Source of the DNA: Streptomyces sp. WZ-12
GTDB taxonomy: Bacteria > Actinomycetota > Actinomycetes > Streptomycetales > Streptomycetaceae
Direction: 5' to 3'
DNA length: 64,000 bases
Assembly: GCF_028898845.1 (NCBI RefSeq)
Contig: NZ_CP118574.1
Location: 558,001 to 622,000 of the forward strand
Each line of letters begins with the position of its first letter. Positions within the stretch are counted from its first letter, which is position 1. Of this stretch, positions 27,760-37,112 are shown piece by piece. Below the pieces are notes generated by a model. The model had not been told where the DNA came from and ran no database searches. It saw only the letters and a list, made by a program, of their open reading frames with translations. A program made the position numbers and the translations under genes.

Positions 27760-28404
27760 TCACTGCGAAGCGGGGGGCGCATCTCGCGGACTCGCTCGGG
27801 TGGCAGCGTCGATCTGGGCGTTGAGGAGGTCGAGCGCGGTCCGCGGGGTCAGGTGACCGATCAGAACGTGGGTGGTCAGGCCGTCGGCGAGGGCGAGTAG
27901 CGTGTGCGCGGCCTGGTGGGGGTCGTGGTCCGTCCGGAGGGCCTCGCCGGGGTGTGGTGCCGGGGCGTTCGCGGAGCTCTCGCGGAGCAGGCGCACGAGC
28001 AGGGGGTGCAACTCGGCGTAGCGGTCGCGCAGCACGGTGGCGAGTTCGGGGGTCACGGCGGCTTGCGCGACGAACGCGAGCCAGACCCGCGCCTCGCTCC
28101 GGTGCGCCTCGTCGACCAAGGCGATCTCGCTCAGTACGTGCCCCAAGGCCGGGTTGGTCGAGGGTGCTGCCGTGGCGGTGCGGGCTTGTGCCCGTTCGGT
28201 CACCCGCTCGCCGACGTGGTTGAGCGCGAAGACGAGCATCTCCTGCTTGGTGCGGAAGCAGCGTTGGACCGCTCCCATCGAGACACCGGCTCGCGTGGCG
28301 ACGTCGCGCAGGGTGACGCCCTCTAGGCCGCTGCTGTCGGCGAGCGCGCATACCGCCTCCGCGATCCTCCGTCGCCGCTCCTCGTGGTCCACCTGTCTGG
28401 GCAT
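27760..28404 (-). CDS. TetR-family regulator divergent from an amidase
   Basis: A 214-aa regulator with an N-terminal TetR helix-turn-helix at about residues 10-55 (LRDVATRAGVSMGAVQRCF) and a C-terminal TetR_C-type domain (TLLALADGLTTHVLIGHLTP near 180). This resembles the BetI-like subgroup. It is divergent from an amidase gene, and an interrupted perfect palindrome lies between them. The most likely job is ligand-relieved repression of the amidase and of itself. Confidence 0.9.
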   Translation of the reverse strand: MPRQVDHEERRRRIAEAVCALADSSGLEGVTLRDVATRAGVSMGAVQRCFRTKQEMLVFALNHVGERVTERAQARTATAAPSTNPALGHVLSEIALVDEAHRSEARVWLAFVAQAAVTPELATVLRDRYAELHPLLVRLLRESSANAPAPHPGEALRTDHDPHQAAHTLLALADGLTTHVLIGHLTPRTALDLLNAQIDAATRASPRDAPPASQ

Positions 28405-28430
28405 GGGCTCGCCTCACCGCTCTCGTTGTA

Positions 28431-28475
28431 ATGCGCTTGCATCGCTTCCCAGCATAGGATGTGATGCAAGCGCAT
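28431..28475. promoter_or_regulatory. TetR operator pair
   Basis: ATGCGCTTGCAT (28431-28442) and its exact reverse complement ATGCAAGCGCAT (28464-28475) are separated by 21 bp. Centre distance is 33 bp, three helical turns, matching the spacing seen at the other TetR site in this window. Confidence 0.8.
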
Positions 28476-28595
28476 CGGAACGAAGAGGAGCCGAGTGCCA
28501 TGCCTTGCCGTGGCACGTCACGGCGCGATGAGGGAGAGGGGGCAGGGGTGTGCGCTCACCGCCCACGAGGGCAGAGCGCGTGTCCCGGCGATGCA

Positions 28596-30008
28596 ATGAA
28601 CACCGAACTGTGGAAGCACCATGCGACCGAGCTGGGCGCGGCCGTCGTCCGCGGCGAGGTCTCTGCGGCCGAGGTCGTGGAGAGTCACCTGGAGCGCATC
28701 GCGGCGGTGAACCCGGCCGCGAACGCCATCACCCAACTCATGGCGGACAGCGCCCGCGAAGCCGCGCGCGCAACGGACCGGCGCCGCGCGGCCGGGGAAC
28801 AGCTCGGCCCGCTGGCCGGGGTGCCGTTCACCGTCAAGGAGAACATCCACGTGGCGGGGTGGGCGACCACGCACGGTGTGCCGAAGCTCCGCGATCACCT
28901 GGCCGAGGCCGACTCCCCACCGGTGCGCCGACTCCGTGCCGCCGGGGCGATCCCGATCGGCCACACCAACATGCCCGACCTGGCGATTTCCTCAGACCCC
29001 GCGAGCCAGCTCTACGGCAGGACGTACAACCCCTGGGACCGGTCGAAGACCCCGGGCGGGAGCAGCAGCGGGGACGGGGTGGCGGTGGCGGTCGGCATGG
29101 CGGCGCTCGGCCTCGGCAACGACTCGGGGGGCTCGGTGCGCATGCCCGCGGCCTTCAACGGAGTGGCGGGACTGGCGCCGAGCCACGGCCGCTTCGCCGC
29201 CGACCACCGCGTCAGGGGCCAGGAACCGATGCTGGCCTCCCAACTCATCCCCGTAGACGGCCCGATCGCCCGCTCGGTCGCCGACCTGCGTGCGGCCTAC
29301 GAGGCACTGGCGGGCGCGGATCTGGAGGACCCGCGGGCGGTCCCGGTGCCTGCATACGGGCCCCGCCCCACCGGCCCGCTCAAGGTCGGCATCGTGGCCG
29401 ACCCGGCCGGAGCCGGCGTCGACCCCGAGATCCGCGCCGCCATCAACCAGGCAGCAACCGCCCTGGAGGAGGCGGGCTATGCGACCGAGGAGGTGCAGAT
29501 CCCCCGGCTCGCCGAGACCCTGGAGTGTTACGGCAAGCTCATCATGACCGAGTTCGGCGTGAAGTGGCCCCGCATCAGGCAGTTGCTCACCGAAAGGGGC
29601 GCCCAGCACATCGACTTGTTCATGGAACGCACTCCGCACACCGATCTCGACGAGTTCCTCCGGCAGACCGGTGTCCGGCTCAGCATCCAACGCGACTGGG
29701 CCAAGCTCCTGGACACTCACCCGTTGCTCCTCGGGGCCACCTGCCCCCAGCCCGTTCCCGGGGCCGACTTGCTCCCCGACGACACCGACACCGAGAGTCA
29801 CGCCCAGATGATGCTGGCGGGAGCCCTGTGCACCGTGACCTCCCTTGTCGGAGTGCCTGCGGTGAGCGTGCCCACCGGGTTCGCGGGCGGCATGCCTCAG
29901 GGCGTCCAGCTCATCGGCCAGAGGTACCGCGAGGACTTGTGCCTGGAGGCCGCCGAGGTGATCGAGCGTCACTTCGGCGTACTGGCCCCCATCGACCCGC
30001 GCCCGTAA
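28596..30008 (+). CDS. amidase-signature-family hydrolase
   Basis: A 470-aa amidase. The Ser-cisSer-Lys triad is present: Lys in FTVKENIHVAG (about residue 75), cis-Ser in GGSSSGDG (about 152) and nucleophile Ser in LGNDSGGSVRMPA (about 176). Such enzymes hydrolyse amides to acids and ammonia; the substrate is not evident. ATG 28596 is used, as the family starts with a short helix like TELWKHHATELGAAV; the frame is open 45 codons further up but would overlap the operator. The ribosome binding site is weak. Control is probably through the divergent TetR. A terminator follows. Confidence 0.92.
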   Translation: MNTELWKHHATELGAAVVRGEVSAAEVVESHLERIAAVNPAANAITQLMADSAREAARATDRRRAAGEQLGPLAGVPFTVKENIHVAGWATTHGVPKLRDHLAEADSPPVRRLRAAGAIPIGHTNMPDLAISSDPASQLYGRTYNPWDRSKTPGGSSSGDGVAVAVGMAALGLGNDSGGSVRMPAAFNGVAGLAPSHGRFAADHRVRGQEPMLASQLIPVDGPIARSVADLRAAYEALAGADLEDPRAVPVPAYGPRPTGPLKVGIVADPAGAGVDPEIRAAINQAATALEEAGYATEEVQIPRLAETLECYGKLIMTEFGVKWPRIRQLLTERGAQHIDLFMERTPHTDLDEFLRQTGVRLSIQRDWAKLLDTHPLLLGATCPQPVPGADLLPDDTDTESHAQMMLAGALCTVTSLVGVPAVSVPTGFAGGMPQGVQLIGQRYREDLCLEAAEVIERHFGVLAPIDPRP

Positions 30009-30025
30009 CCCGAGCGCGCTTCAGT

Positions 30026-30056
30026 GTCCGCCCCTGGCGACGGGGCAGGGGCGGAC
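30026..30056 (+). terminator. hairpin terminator after the amidase
   Basis: GTCCGCCCCTG (30026-30036) pairs perfectly with CAGGGGCGGAC (30046-30056) over an 9-nt loop. The remaining gap to 30299 holds no recognisable gene. Confidence 0.8.
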
Positions 30057-30299
30057 GAGCGCCGCTACGCGGACGTCAAGGGCCGTTCGCGGTTGCCCTG
30101 GACGTCGCCTCACCCCTGAGGATCTGTCCCGCCTCTCAGCCACACCGATCCGACCCCGAGAGCGGAGCCGGACCATTGCATACCGCGCCCACCCGGGCGC
30201 AGGGCAGCAAGGCACGGTCCCCTCGGGCGGCACTCCCCCAGAACCCACAGAGCCCCAAGCCCTTGCCTTCCCGTCCGGCCCTCTTGCCGAAAAGTTAGA

Positions 30300-30336
30300 T
30301 GCAAACTACACTAAAACTAGTTGCAAATTACACCTA
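30300..30336 (+). promoter_or_regulatory. direct repeat in the CoA-transferase promoter
   Basis: TGCAAACTACACTA (30300-30313) and TGCAAATTACACCTA (30322-30336) are imperfect direct repeats 22 bp apart (two helical turns) in an AT-rich island about 90 bp before the CoA-transferase start. Such spacing suits a regulator dimer or tandem -10 regions. Confidence 0.55.
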
Positions 30337-30419
30337 GGCGCGCCGAGACGCCTCGGGCGGGTCGCCCGTCAGCCCACCGGCTCGACTTCACCGCCCGTGC
30401 CACACCAGGGAGCCGACCG

Positions 30420-31841
30420 ATGACCACAGCGGACGCCCGCCGCCTCACCCAACGCATCGAAGCCGCCGTCGCCACCCCCGCGACCGACGACGCCTTCGAC
30501 ATCCACGCCGCGTTCACCGAGGTGCTGGACGGCATCGGCATGAGCCCGCAGGACACCGGCGGCACCGTCACCTTCCGGGGCGCCGACCCGGTCGTCCCGA
30601 GCACCCTGCGACTGGGCGCGGCGGCCGGCATCGCGTTGGCCGCGAAGTCCGCCGCGGTCGCCAAGCTGTGGCGACTGCGCGGCGGTGCCGACCAGGACAT
30701 CGCCGTCGACCTGCGCACCACGCCCCACCGCCTGTGCCCGTTCTACGACCGCAAGTGGGAACTGCTGAACGGCTACCCGGGAAGCTCCGGCAAGGAGAAC
30801 CAGGCACTCGGCTTCTCCTTCTACCCCACCGCCGACGGCCGCTGGATGATGCCGCTCAACCCCTACCCCGGCATCAAGGACGCCGCCATGAAGCTGCTCG
30901 GCACCCCGAACGACCCCGAGGCGGTGGCCGCAGCGATCGCCCAGTGGAAGGGCGCAGACCTCGAACAGGCCGCCGCCGAGGCCGGCACGGTGCTCCCGAT
31001 GCTGCGCTCCCCACTGGAGATCCTCGACGAGCCGCAGTACCGCGACCACCTCGCCCAACTGCCGCTGATCGAGGTCGAGAAGATCGGCGACAGCCCCGCC
31101 GAGCCGCTCCCCACCGGTGGCGGCCAACCGCTGTCCGGCATCCGGGCGCTGGGCATGGGCCACGTCATCGCCGGCGCCGGCGCGGGCCGCGCGCTCGCCC
31201 TGCACGGGGCGGACGTGCTCAACATCTGGCGCCCGGGCGAGATCGAGCGGGACACCCCCTACCTCAGCGCCAACGTCGGCGTCCGCTCCGCCACCGTCGA
31301 CCCGCGATCCACCGACGGCGCGGCCCGGATCCGTCAACTCCTCACCACAGCCGACGTGTTCTACGCCAACCGCCGCCCCGGCTACCTCGACAGCATCGGC
31401 CTGAGCCCCGAACAGGCCGCCGGGATCCGCCCCGGCGTCATCCACGCCACCGCTACCCTCAACGGCCCCACCGGCCCCTGGGCGGACCGGGTCGGCTTCG
31501 ACCAGACCGCCGGCAGCCTCGTCGGCATGATGCACCTCGAAGGCGACGGCGAACGCCCCGGCCTGCCGCCGATCCTGGTCGCGATGAGGATGCCACCGAC
31601 AACGCCGGCGATGACACCAGCAGCGATCATGACCGCGCCACCGGCGATCATCGCGTTGTCTTTGGAGATGGCTGAGTGCAGGGCGTCGATCTCGCTGGAG
31701 ATGGTGTTGAGGAGTCCGGTGTCGCCGTTGAGGAGTGCGACGACCTTGGTGTTGTCCCCGTCGAAGGCCCGGAAGTCCGCCTCGATGTCCGCCTGGAACG
31801 TCCCCAGCCGTTTGACGAGTTTCTCCACGGCCGCCAGGTAG
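30420..31841 (+). pseudogene. CoA-transferase family III (CaiB/BaiF), truncated at 3' end
   Basis: From ATG 30420 the product follows class III CoA-transferases for about 385 residues: LRLGAAAGIALAAKSAA, NGYPGSSGKENQALGFSFYP, GAGRALALHGADVLNIWRPG and GPWADRVGFDQTAGSLVGM. Homology ends at about 31,575 after PGLPPILV, where the family normally continues with another 60-90 residues. Beyond that the frame reads the antisense of the neighbouring toxin gene until a stop at 31841. The catalytic Asp region near HGADVLNIWRP is present, but the C-terminal part that completes the interlocked dimer is missing. It is a deletion product, probably non-functional. Confidence 0.8.
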
Positions 31842-32278
31842 GACTCGGCGTCCTGCTCGATGGTCTTCAGTTGATCTTGAGCTTCGGTCAGAGCCCTGCG
31901 CTTCTGCTGGTCGTCGCCGCTCTCCTTGGCCTTCTGCAACGAGGCCGGCAGCTCGTTCAGGGCCGCGCTGATGAGGTCGCCGTGGCCGTAGATGTTCTCG
32001 TTGGTCCCGATCATGCCCTGGAGCAGGTTCGGGTCGGTGTTCCAGTCGGTGGCGTGGCCCCGGGCCTTGCCGAGGTGGGTGTTGATCTGGTCGAGCGCCG
32101 CCAGGCCGTCGTCGACGACGTGCTTCTGATCGGTCGGTAGCTCGTCCTTGAACTTGTCGTTTTCCTTGAGCGTCTTGGTGTCCATGTTGCTCTGCTTGGT
32201 CACCATCTGCGTGAACGTCTGCACCGCCAGCCCCGGACCGTGCGAAGCCTTCAGGGCATCAGCGAATGCGACTGCCAT
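31382..32278 (-). pseudogene. HBL/XaxA-like alpha-helical pore-forming toxin, truncated
   Basis: From ATG 32278 (GGAGAGAG upstream) the protein is almost entirely helical: MAVAFADALKASHGPGLAVQ, long polar helices rich in Asp, Gln, Lys and Leu, then ISKDNAMIAGGAVMIAAGVI, the start of a hydrophobic hairpin. This order is that of the HBL/NHE/ClyA superfamily of pore-forming toxins (Bacillus_HBL type), where the hydrophobic hairpin inserts into membranes. After GVVGGILIAT, at about 31,580, homology ends and the frame runs into antisense of the CoA-transferase gene. The second half of the hairpin and the C-terminal helices are lost. No signal peptide is visible, which is common for actinobacterial members. 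Confidence 0.7.
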
Positions 32279-32766
32279 CGTCTCTCTCCGTTCGCCGGCG
32301 GCTATCTGCCGACCGAACGGAGCAAGCCTCACAGCAGGTAACGAATGCTCGACAGGACACTTTGGGCCCCCGCAGCGGCGAGGGCTTCCGGCCAACAGGA
32401 TTCGGCGCAAACCCACGACGGGCCGCCCGGCGGGCCCGCCTGCCGGGCCGGAACCACCATCACGAGAGCGCATTTTCTGGTGCAATCGCCTAACCTCTCG
32501 TGGCCAGGCGGGCATCCTTGCCGCGAATGCCGAGGGTCGTGCTGGAGGCAACCCTCAAGGCAGAACGCGCTGCGACCGTAACTCGCGTTCCCGGCCGCAC
32601 CCCCGTACCACGTGTTCCACGGTGCCCACTTGGCGGGGAAGCAGTCCTCGCTCTCCCCGTCAGAGAACGTGTACTTGCGTGGTGGGTCTGACTGGGGGTT
32701 CTGTGAGCGAGGTTCAGCGGACCGCATCGTGCCTGAAGGCCGGTTGTCCGGTTCGAGGGAGCGCCA
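32279..32766. other. gap without a recognisable gene
   Basis: Open frames exist on both strands, but none shows homology or a convincing start. This includes a Cys/Trp-containing minus-strand frame across 32,360-32,700, which I could not assign. The promoter of the truncated toxin should lie at the left end. Confidence 0.35.
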
Positions 32767-33112
32767 GTGAAACAGCTCCGGGACACGTCCGAAGCCTGGC
32801 AGCAGCTGGTGCGGGAGACGGCCGGGCAACTGCGTGCACAGCTCGCGCTCCTCACCGAGCAGCTCGGCACTGCCGAACACGCCCTGGAATGTACGGACTT
32901 CACCCGCGCAACGACGCTCGAACTGACCGCCGAGGTCGACACCAAGCCGCCTGAGGCCACTGCCGCCTGGCTACGGTGAGGTCCTGGCAGCCTTCGAGCA
33001 GGCCGAGCACCGGCTCCGCGCGAAGCAAGTCTGGGAGATTCCGGGCATCGGCACCGAGCCGCGGCACACCGAGACCGTTGCGCGCCAAGCGGACGTGTCG
33101 CCATCATGCGGA
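32767..33112 (+). pseudogene. frameshifted small coiled-coil/winged-helix accessory protein
   Basis: GTG 32767 with GAGGGA upstream starts KQLRDTSEAWQQLVRETAGQ and LRAQLALLTEQLGTAEHALE, a coiled coil. The frame stops at 32979, but from about 32,955 the next frame continues PPGYGEVLAAFEQAEHRLRA, then GIGTEPRHTETVARQ, the winged-helix part expected for the family. A single-base shift therefore splits the gene. It belongs to the same loosely defined family as the fragment at 10693-11001. The C-terminal wing is also missing. Confidence 0.6.
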
Positions 33113-33339
33113 CCCGTGTGGCCCCTGTCGCAGGACCGTTTGGCTCCAACCGCGGCGCGGGGTACGGGCACTTCGGCACGGTGGAGCCGGGTGCATCTGC
33201 GCCCCGTTGCCGTCGAGCTTGGCCGGGAACAGGTGGATTCTCCACCTCATGGGCCCGATCCTGCCCTCAGCAGAATCTTCGAACTCCCAACGGCAACCTG
33301 GCTTATACGTTTCCGGAGGCAAGGCTGAACGGGGCAGGC

Positions 33340-34002
33340 ATGCATGGTGACGGCCGGTCGACAAGGGATTCCCTCGACAGCAACGAAGAGGGAACCGGAG
33401 GCGACACAGGCAAGTACTACGACGCTGTGGTGCTGGCGGGAGGGCGCGCCCGACGTTTGGGCGGAGCGGACAAGCCGACGGTGTCCGTTGGCGGCATGCC
33501 GCTGCTCGATCGGGCGATCGAGGCATGCGTCGGGGCGGGGAGGACCATCGTGGTGGGCCCGCACCGGGCCACCGCCCACCAGGTGCATCACGTGCGCGAG
33601 GGCCCCTCGCACGCCGGGCCGCTCGCGGCGCTGGCGGCGGGAATGCGCTGGGTGCGCGCGCCGTACGTGGTGGTCCTGGCGGCGGATCTTCCCTTCGCGC
33701 GGAAGGAGACGGTCACGGAGTTGCTGCGCCAGGCGGCCGGTTCCGCGATCGAGGGCGCGGTCATGTTGGAGACACAGGGCCGCGACAATCCACTGTTCGC
33801 CGCATATCGGACCGCAGCCGTGCGACGGGGCCTTGCGCGAACCCTCGCTCAGCACGGACTGTTGGCGGGACTGCCTATTCGAGTACTGACCCGTTCTCTC
33901 GCCCTGCGGCAGGTGCCTGATGTCGGCGGAGTGTCGTTCGACTGCGACACCTGGGAAGCGGTGGCTCTCGCCCGGGCCTACCTGAAGTCGAAAGCCGGTT
34001 GA
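33340..34002 (+). CDS. MobA-like nucleotidyltransferase
   Basis: A 220-aa NTP-transferase related to molybdenum-cofactor guanylyltransferase MobA. The nucleotide loop VVLAGGRARRLGGADK is at about residues 29-44, the metal-binding Asp in VVVLAADLPFA at about 119, and the C-terminal FDCDTWEAV at about 200. MobA joins GMP to molybdopterin; relatives act on other phosphate or sugar acceptors. ATG 33340 with GGGGCAGG 2-9 nt upstream is chosen, giving a 25-residue polar leader; start uncertain. It precedes a FolC-like ligase by 49 bp, and no other Mo-cofactor gene is present, so the pair may serve a different cofactor or a peptide-like product. Confidence 0.8.
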   Translation: MHGDGRSTRDSLDSNEEGTGGDTGKYYDAVVLAGGRARRLGGADKPTVSVGGMPLLDRAIEACVGAGRTIVVGPHRATAHQVHHVREGPSHAGPLAALAAGMRWVRAPYVVVLAADLPFARKETVTELLRQAAGSAIEGAVMLETQGRDNPLFAAYRTAAVRRGLARTLAQHGLLAGLPIRVLTRSLALRQVPDVGGVSFDCDTWEAVALARAYLKSKAG

Positions 34003-34051
34003 CCAGTTTCGAGCACGAATTTCCCCCCACCAATTCGGTTGCGAGGCACAG

Positions 34052-35365
34052 TTGGCGACAAGGGAAGATCTGGCGTGTCAAGAGATCATCGGCCGCTACC
34101 AGTTCAACGGAGCGGGTGTCAGCGCGATGCCTCAACTCCTCAATGCCCTCGGCGACCCGGGACGCAACCTACGGGGCATGACCGTCGTCGGCACCAACGG
34201 AAAGGGGTCGACCTGCGCGTTCGCCGTCTCCGCGTTGGCCGCGGCGGGCATGCGCGTCGGAAGCATGCCCAGCCCGCACCTGCAGCACGTCACCGAACGC
34301 ATCCGCATCAACGGGGAGCCCGTCTCCTCGCTCGCGTGTCACCACGCCTTCGCAAAGGTTGACGACGCGCTCAGGAGGACGGGCCTTGTGGTCAATGCAG
34401 GAGGGGTGCATGCGGCCGCAGCGGCGGTTCACTTTGCCCTCTCGGGAACAGACTTGGCGGTCATGGAGGCGAGCATCGGCGGCCAGCGCACCGCGGTCAA
34501 CTACTTCGACCCCGGTGTGAAGGTCATTACCGGAGTGAGCCTGGACCACCAGCATCTGCTGGGAAGCACCCTGGGCGAGATCGCGCGGAACAAGGCGGGC
34601 ATCGTGCGAGACGGCGATCACGTCGTGCTCGGTGAGTTGCCGGCGGAGGCGGCCAAGGCCGTGGACGACGTCCTCCAGCCGCACACGGAGTTGACCGTCT
34701 GGCGCCTCCACCGGGAAATCCACTGTCGGCCACGCACGGCCCGCGACGGACATACCGTGCTGGAAGTAGCCACCCCACATGCCGTCCACCGCGAATTGCC
34801 CTGCCCACTCCGCGGAGAACACCAACATCGCAATCTGGCTCTTGCCGTAGCCGGCATCGACGCGCTGGCCGAACGAGGACTGATCGGCGACCTCTCGGAT
34901 GAGGCCCTGCGCAGCGGCCTGGCCGCGACCCGCTGGCCCGGCCGCCTCGAACTCCTGGCACCGGCCCGCCTCGGCTCCTGGACCGGCAGCCTCCTGCTCG
35001 ACATCGCCGACAACCACCAGGGCGCGGTCGCCGCAGCCCCGGAAATCCTCAAGCAGTCCCGCGCCGCCGAACACACCGCCATCGTCTTCGGCACCCTCGG
35101 GTACAAGGATGTGGCAACCATGCTTGAGCCGCTGCCAGTTGACTGGCCGGTGGTGTTGACCCGGGTCGGTCACCCCAAAGAAGCGGCCCCGGACACGATG
35201 CGCACCGCTCTGGCGTCACGCCCAGAGTTGTACGTACGGGAAGAGACCGCTGACGCCGTCCGTCACGCCACGGAACTCGTCGGGGACGGCGGCCTCGTCA
35301 CCGTTCTGGGATGCCCCCTTCTGGTTGGCCGTGTCCGTGAGCTCTTCCAACTCCCGCCCGGCTGA
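34052..35365 (+). CDS. FolC-like Mur-ligase-family enzyme (divergent)
   Basis: A 437-aa protein of the folylpolyglutamate/dihydrofolate synthase family. The P-loop TVVGTNGKGSTCAF is at about residues 44-57 and DHQHLLGSTLGEIARNKAGI at about 170-189, both hallmarks. These enzymes activate a carboxylate as acyl phosphate with ATP and join an amino acid. The motif near residue 320 that is normally DGAHNPxG reads DIADNHQGA, so the highly conserved His-Asn-Pro is altered and the substrate may differ from folate. TTG 34052 is the only start before the N-terminal helix. It is likely co-transcribed with the MobA-like gene, and a terminator follows. A housekeeping folC would be expected elsewhere (inference). 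Confidence 0.82.
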   Translation: MATREDLACQEIIGRYQFNGAGVSAMPQLLNALGDPGRNLRGMTVVGTNGKGSTCAFAVSALAAAGMRVGSMPSPHLQHVTERIRINGEPVSSLACHHAFAKVDDALRRTGLVVNAGGVHAAAAAVHFALSGTDLAVMEASIGGQRTAVNYFDPGVKVITGVSLDHQHLLGSTLGEIARNKAGIVRDGDHVVLGELPAEAAKAVDDVLQPHTELTVWRLHREIHCRPRTARDGHTVLEVATPHAVHRELPCPLRGEHQHRNLALAVAGIDALAERGLIGDLSDEALRSGLAATRWPGRLELLAPARLGSWTGSLLLDIADNHQGAVAAAPEILKQSRAAEHTAIVFGTLGYKDVATMLEPLPVDWPVVLTRVGHPKEAAPDTMRTALASRPELYVREETADAVRHATELVGDGGLVTVLGCPLLVGRVRELFQLPPG

Positions 35366-35379
35366 CCACGTACCGAGAC

Positions 35380-35419
35380 CAGTGGCCCCCTGCCAACGGC
35401 GCATTCCAGGGGGCCACTG
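35380..35419 (+). terminator. hairpin terminator after the FolC-like gene
   Basis: CAGTGGCCCCCTG (35380-35392) and its perfect complement (35407-35419) enclose a 14-nt loop, 14 bp past the stop codon. Confidence 0.85.
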
Positions 35420-35843
35420 CACGAACAGCCAACGCAACAAGGCTGATCGACCCGACAAACTGCCGGACCAACCGGCCTCAACGGGTCGGATGACTCCACC
35501 GCCGAACAGGGCCAAACGGCGCGTGTGCCCTCGCCGTCCTTCGAGAGGGAGCACTTGAGGAGACGTACGTTGCCGCCCAACGCGCCTTGTTCACCGTTCG
35601 CACACCCCAGGCGTCGCTACCAAGTCACTCGGGACGCAGGCATGCCCCCGCGATCCGACTCACCGCTGAGCTGGTCAAACACGACCACACGAACAGCCCG
35701 ACCCCGTCCGTCGCGGTTGATCTACACCTCCGCCACCGACTCGAACGCCCACGACGGCAATGGCAAAACCCTCCGCCCGTATCCCTATTACTCCACGTCA
35801 GCACGAGACGGACTCGATCCCACTGCCCGGGCGCCACCCGCCG
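35420..35843. other. gap without a recognisable gene
   Basis: Long open frames here are due to high GC; none carries a motif I recognise. Confidence 0.4.
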
Positions 35844-36656
35844 ATGCCCACCACCCCGCCCCACAACACCCCACACGCCTCCCGCCCGCACACCAACCAC
35901 CCGCTGCCGACCACCATCTGGCTCCCCTCCCCCGACGAACCGCACGCTGCTCCCGCCCCCGGCACCGTCCTCCCCGACTGGGCCATCGAGCGCATCCGGA
36001 CCGTCTTCACCACCCGAGCCGGCCAACTGCCCGCTCCCCTGCTCAAGTTCACCGTGCAGGACACCGAACCAGGCATGGACGCCCGCACCCCCGTCATCAC
36101 CTACGCCGACCGCGCCAACCTCGCCCACGTCCCCACCGCTCACCTCCTGGAGGCGTTCACCGAGATCCTCGCCCAGTGCCGCACCATGCTCCGCCCCGGC
36201 GGCACCGCCGTCATCACCACCCGCCCCTGGCGCGAACGCGGCGAACTCATCGACCTGCCCTCCGCCGTCCTCGCCGCCGGCAAATCCGCCGGCCTCATCC
36301 CCACCGAACGCTGCGTCGCCCTCCTCGCCGGCATCCGCAACAACCGCCTCATCACCCGCCCCTCGTTCTTCCAGATGAAGAACGTCAACCACGCCCGACG
36401 GCAAGGCATCCCCCCTCTCCGTCGTCCAACACGAAGACGTCGTCATCTTCACCAGGCCCGCAACCAGGACGGGCAGGCCGTGCCCGAAGAGCACCAACGC
36501 GACGTGCCCGGCAGCCCTCAGTTGCCGAACCCGCCCCCTCAGAACTGGCCGTCGCGACCGCTGATCGCACCGACACAACTGTCGAACGTCGGGCCCCGCA
36601 TCAAGCCCTCCACCGCGAACCGATCGTGTCCCTACCCACCCCATCCCACCCAGTGA
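35844..36656 (+). pseudogene. DNA-methyltransferase-like protein with frameshift
   Basis: From ATG 35844 the product contains TTIWLPSPDEP, then ITYADRANLAHVPTAHLLEA, FTEILAQCRTMLRPGGTAVI, TTRPWRERGELIDLPSAVLA and RPSFFQMKNVNHARRQGIP. This is the conserved C-terminal half of the TRM11-like DNA methylases seen on actinomycete plasmids and integrative elements. The usual motif I (DPMCGxGTT) and SPPY catalytic loop are replaced by an unrelated segment (PDWAIERIRTVFTTRAGQL), so catalytic ability is doubtful. In a run of six C at about 36,410 a +1 shift restores the family end (SVVQHEDVVIFTRP), so the present 3' frame is wrong. It is best read as a decaying mobile-element gene. Confidence 0.7.
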
Positions 36657-36657
36657 A

Positions 36658-37073
36658 AAGGCAGAGGGTGCGCTGGCCCGCACCACCGAGGGGTTCTACG
36701 GCCGGCTGGCGGCCGAGCAAGCTGAGGCCGGTCCGGCGGGCCTTCCTTCCGCCTGTGCACCCCCGGCGAGAGCGCACAGGACACCAGTCACCCCGTCACA
36801 CACGCCGAGTTGGAGAGTGCGGGAACTGGTGGAGAGACCGGTTCTGACGTGGGCGTGCTCGGTGAGCAGTTGGCACGCGCCCGTCTGGGCACCCTCGACG
36901 GCGACACGGTCGCCCTCGCCCACGAAGCGCTGGTCTCCGCCTGGTCCCGACTGCGCGCCTGGATCGACGAGGCCCGTGACCGACTGCGCCTGCACCGCCG
37001 GCTGGCACAAGACGCCTGTACCTGGGACGCCCTCGGACGCGATGACGGAGCCCTGTACCGGGGCGCCAGGTGA
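36658..37073 (+). pseudogene. nSTAND/WD40-type ATPase fragment
   Basis: A short fragment matches the helical region that follows the ATPase in Streptomyces nSTAND proteins with WD40 repeats: RARLGTLDGDTVALAHEALV then SAWSRLRAWIDEARDRLRLH and ALGRDDGALYRGAR. A frameshift at about 36,735 separates GALARTTEGFYGRLAAEQ from ESAQDTSHPVTHAELES. Both the NTPase motifs and the WD40 repeats are absent and it ends with a stop where the repeats should begin. Such proteins act in signalling or in anti-phage defence, so this may be the scar of a lost defence gene next to the methylase remnant. Confidence 0.7.
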
Positions 37074-37112
37074 AAGCGGAACGTCACCTACGAGTGATAG
37101 CGCTGCCCTCGT

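Noticed and set aside
32329..32880. Minus-strand frame with several Cys and Trp residues, possible small secreted peptide
   Set aside because: No signal peptide or start site, and third-position GC does not favour this frame.
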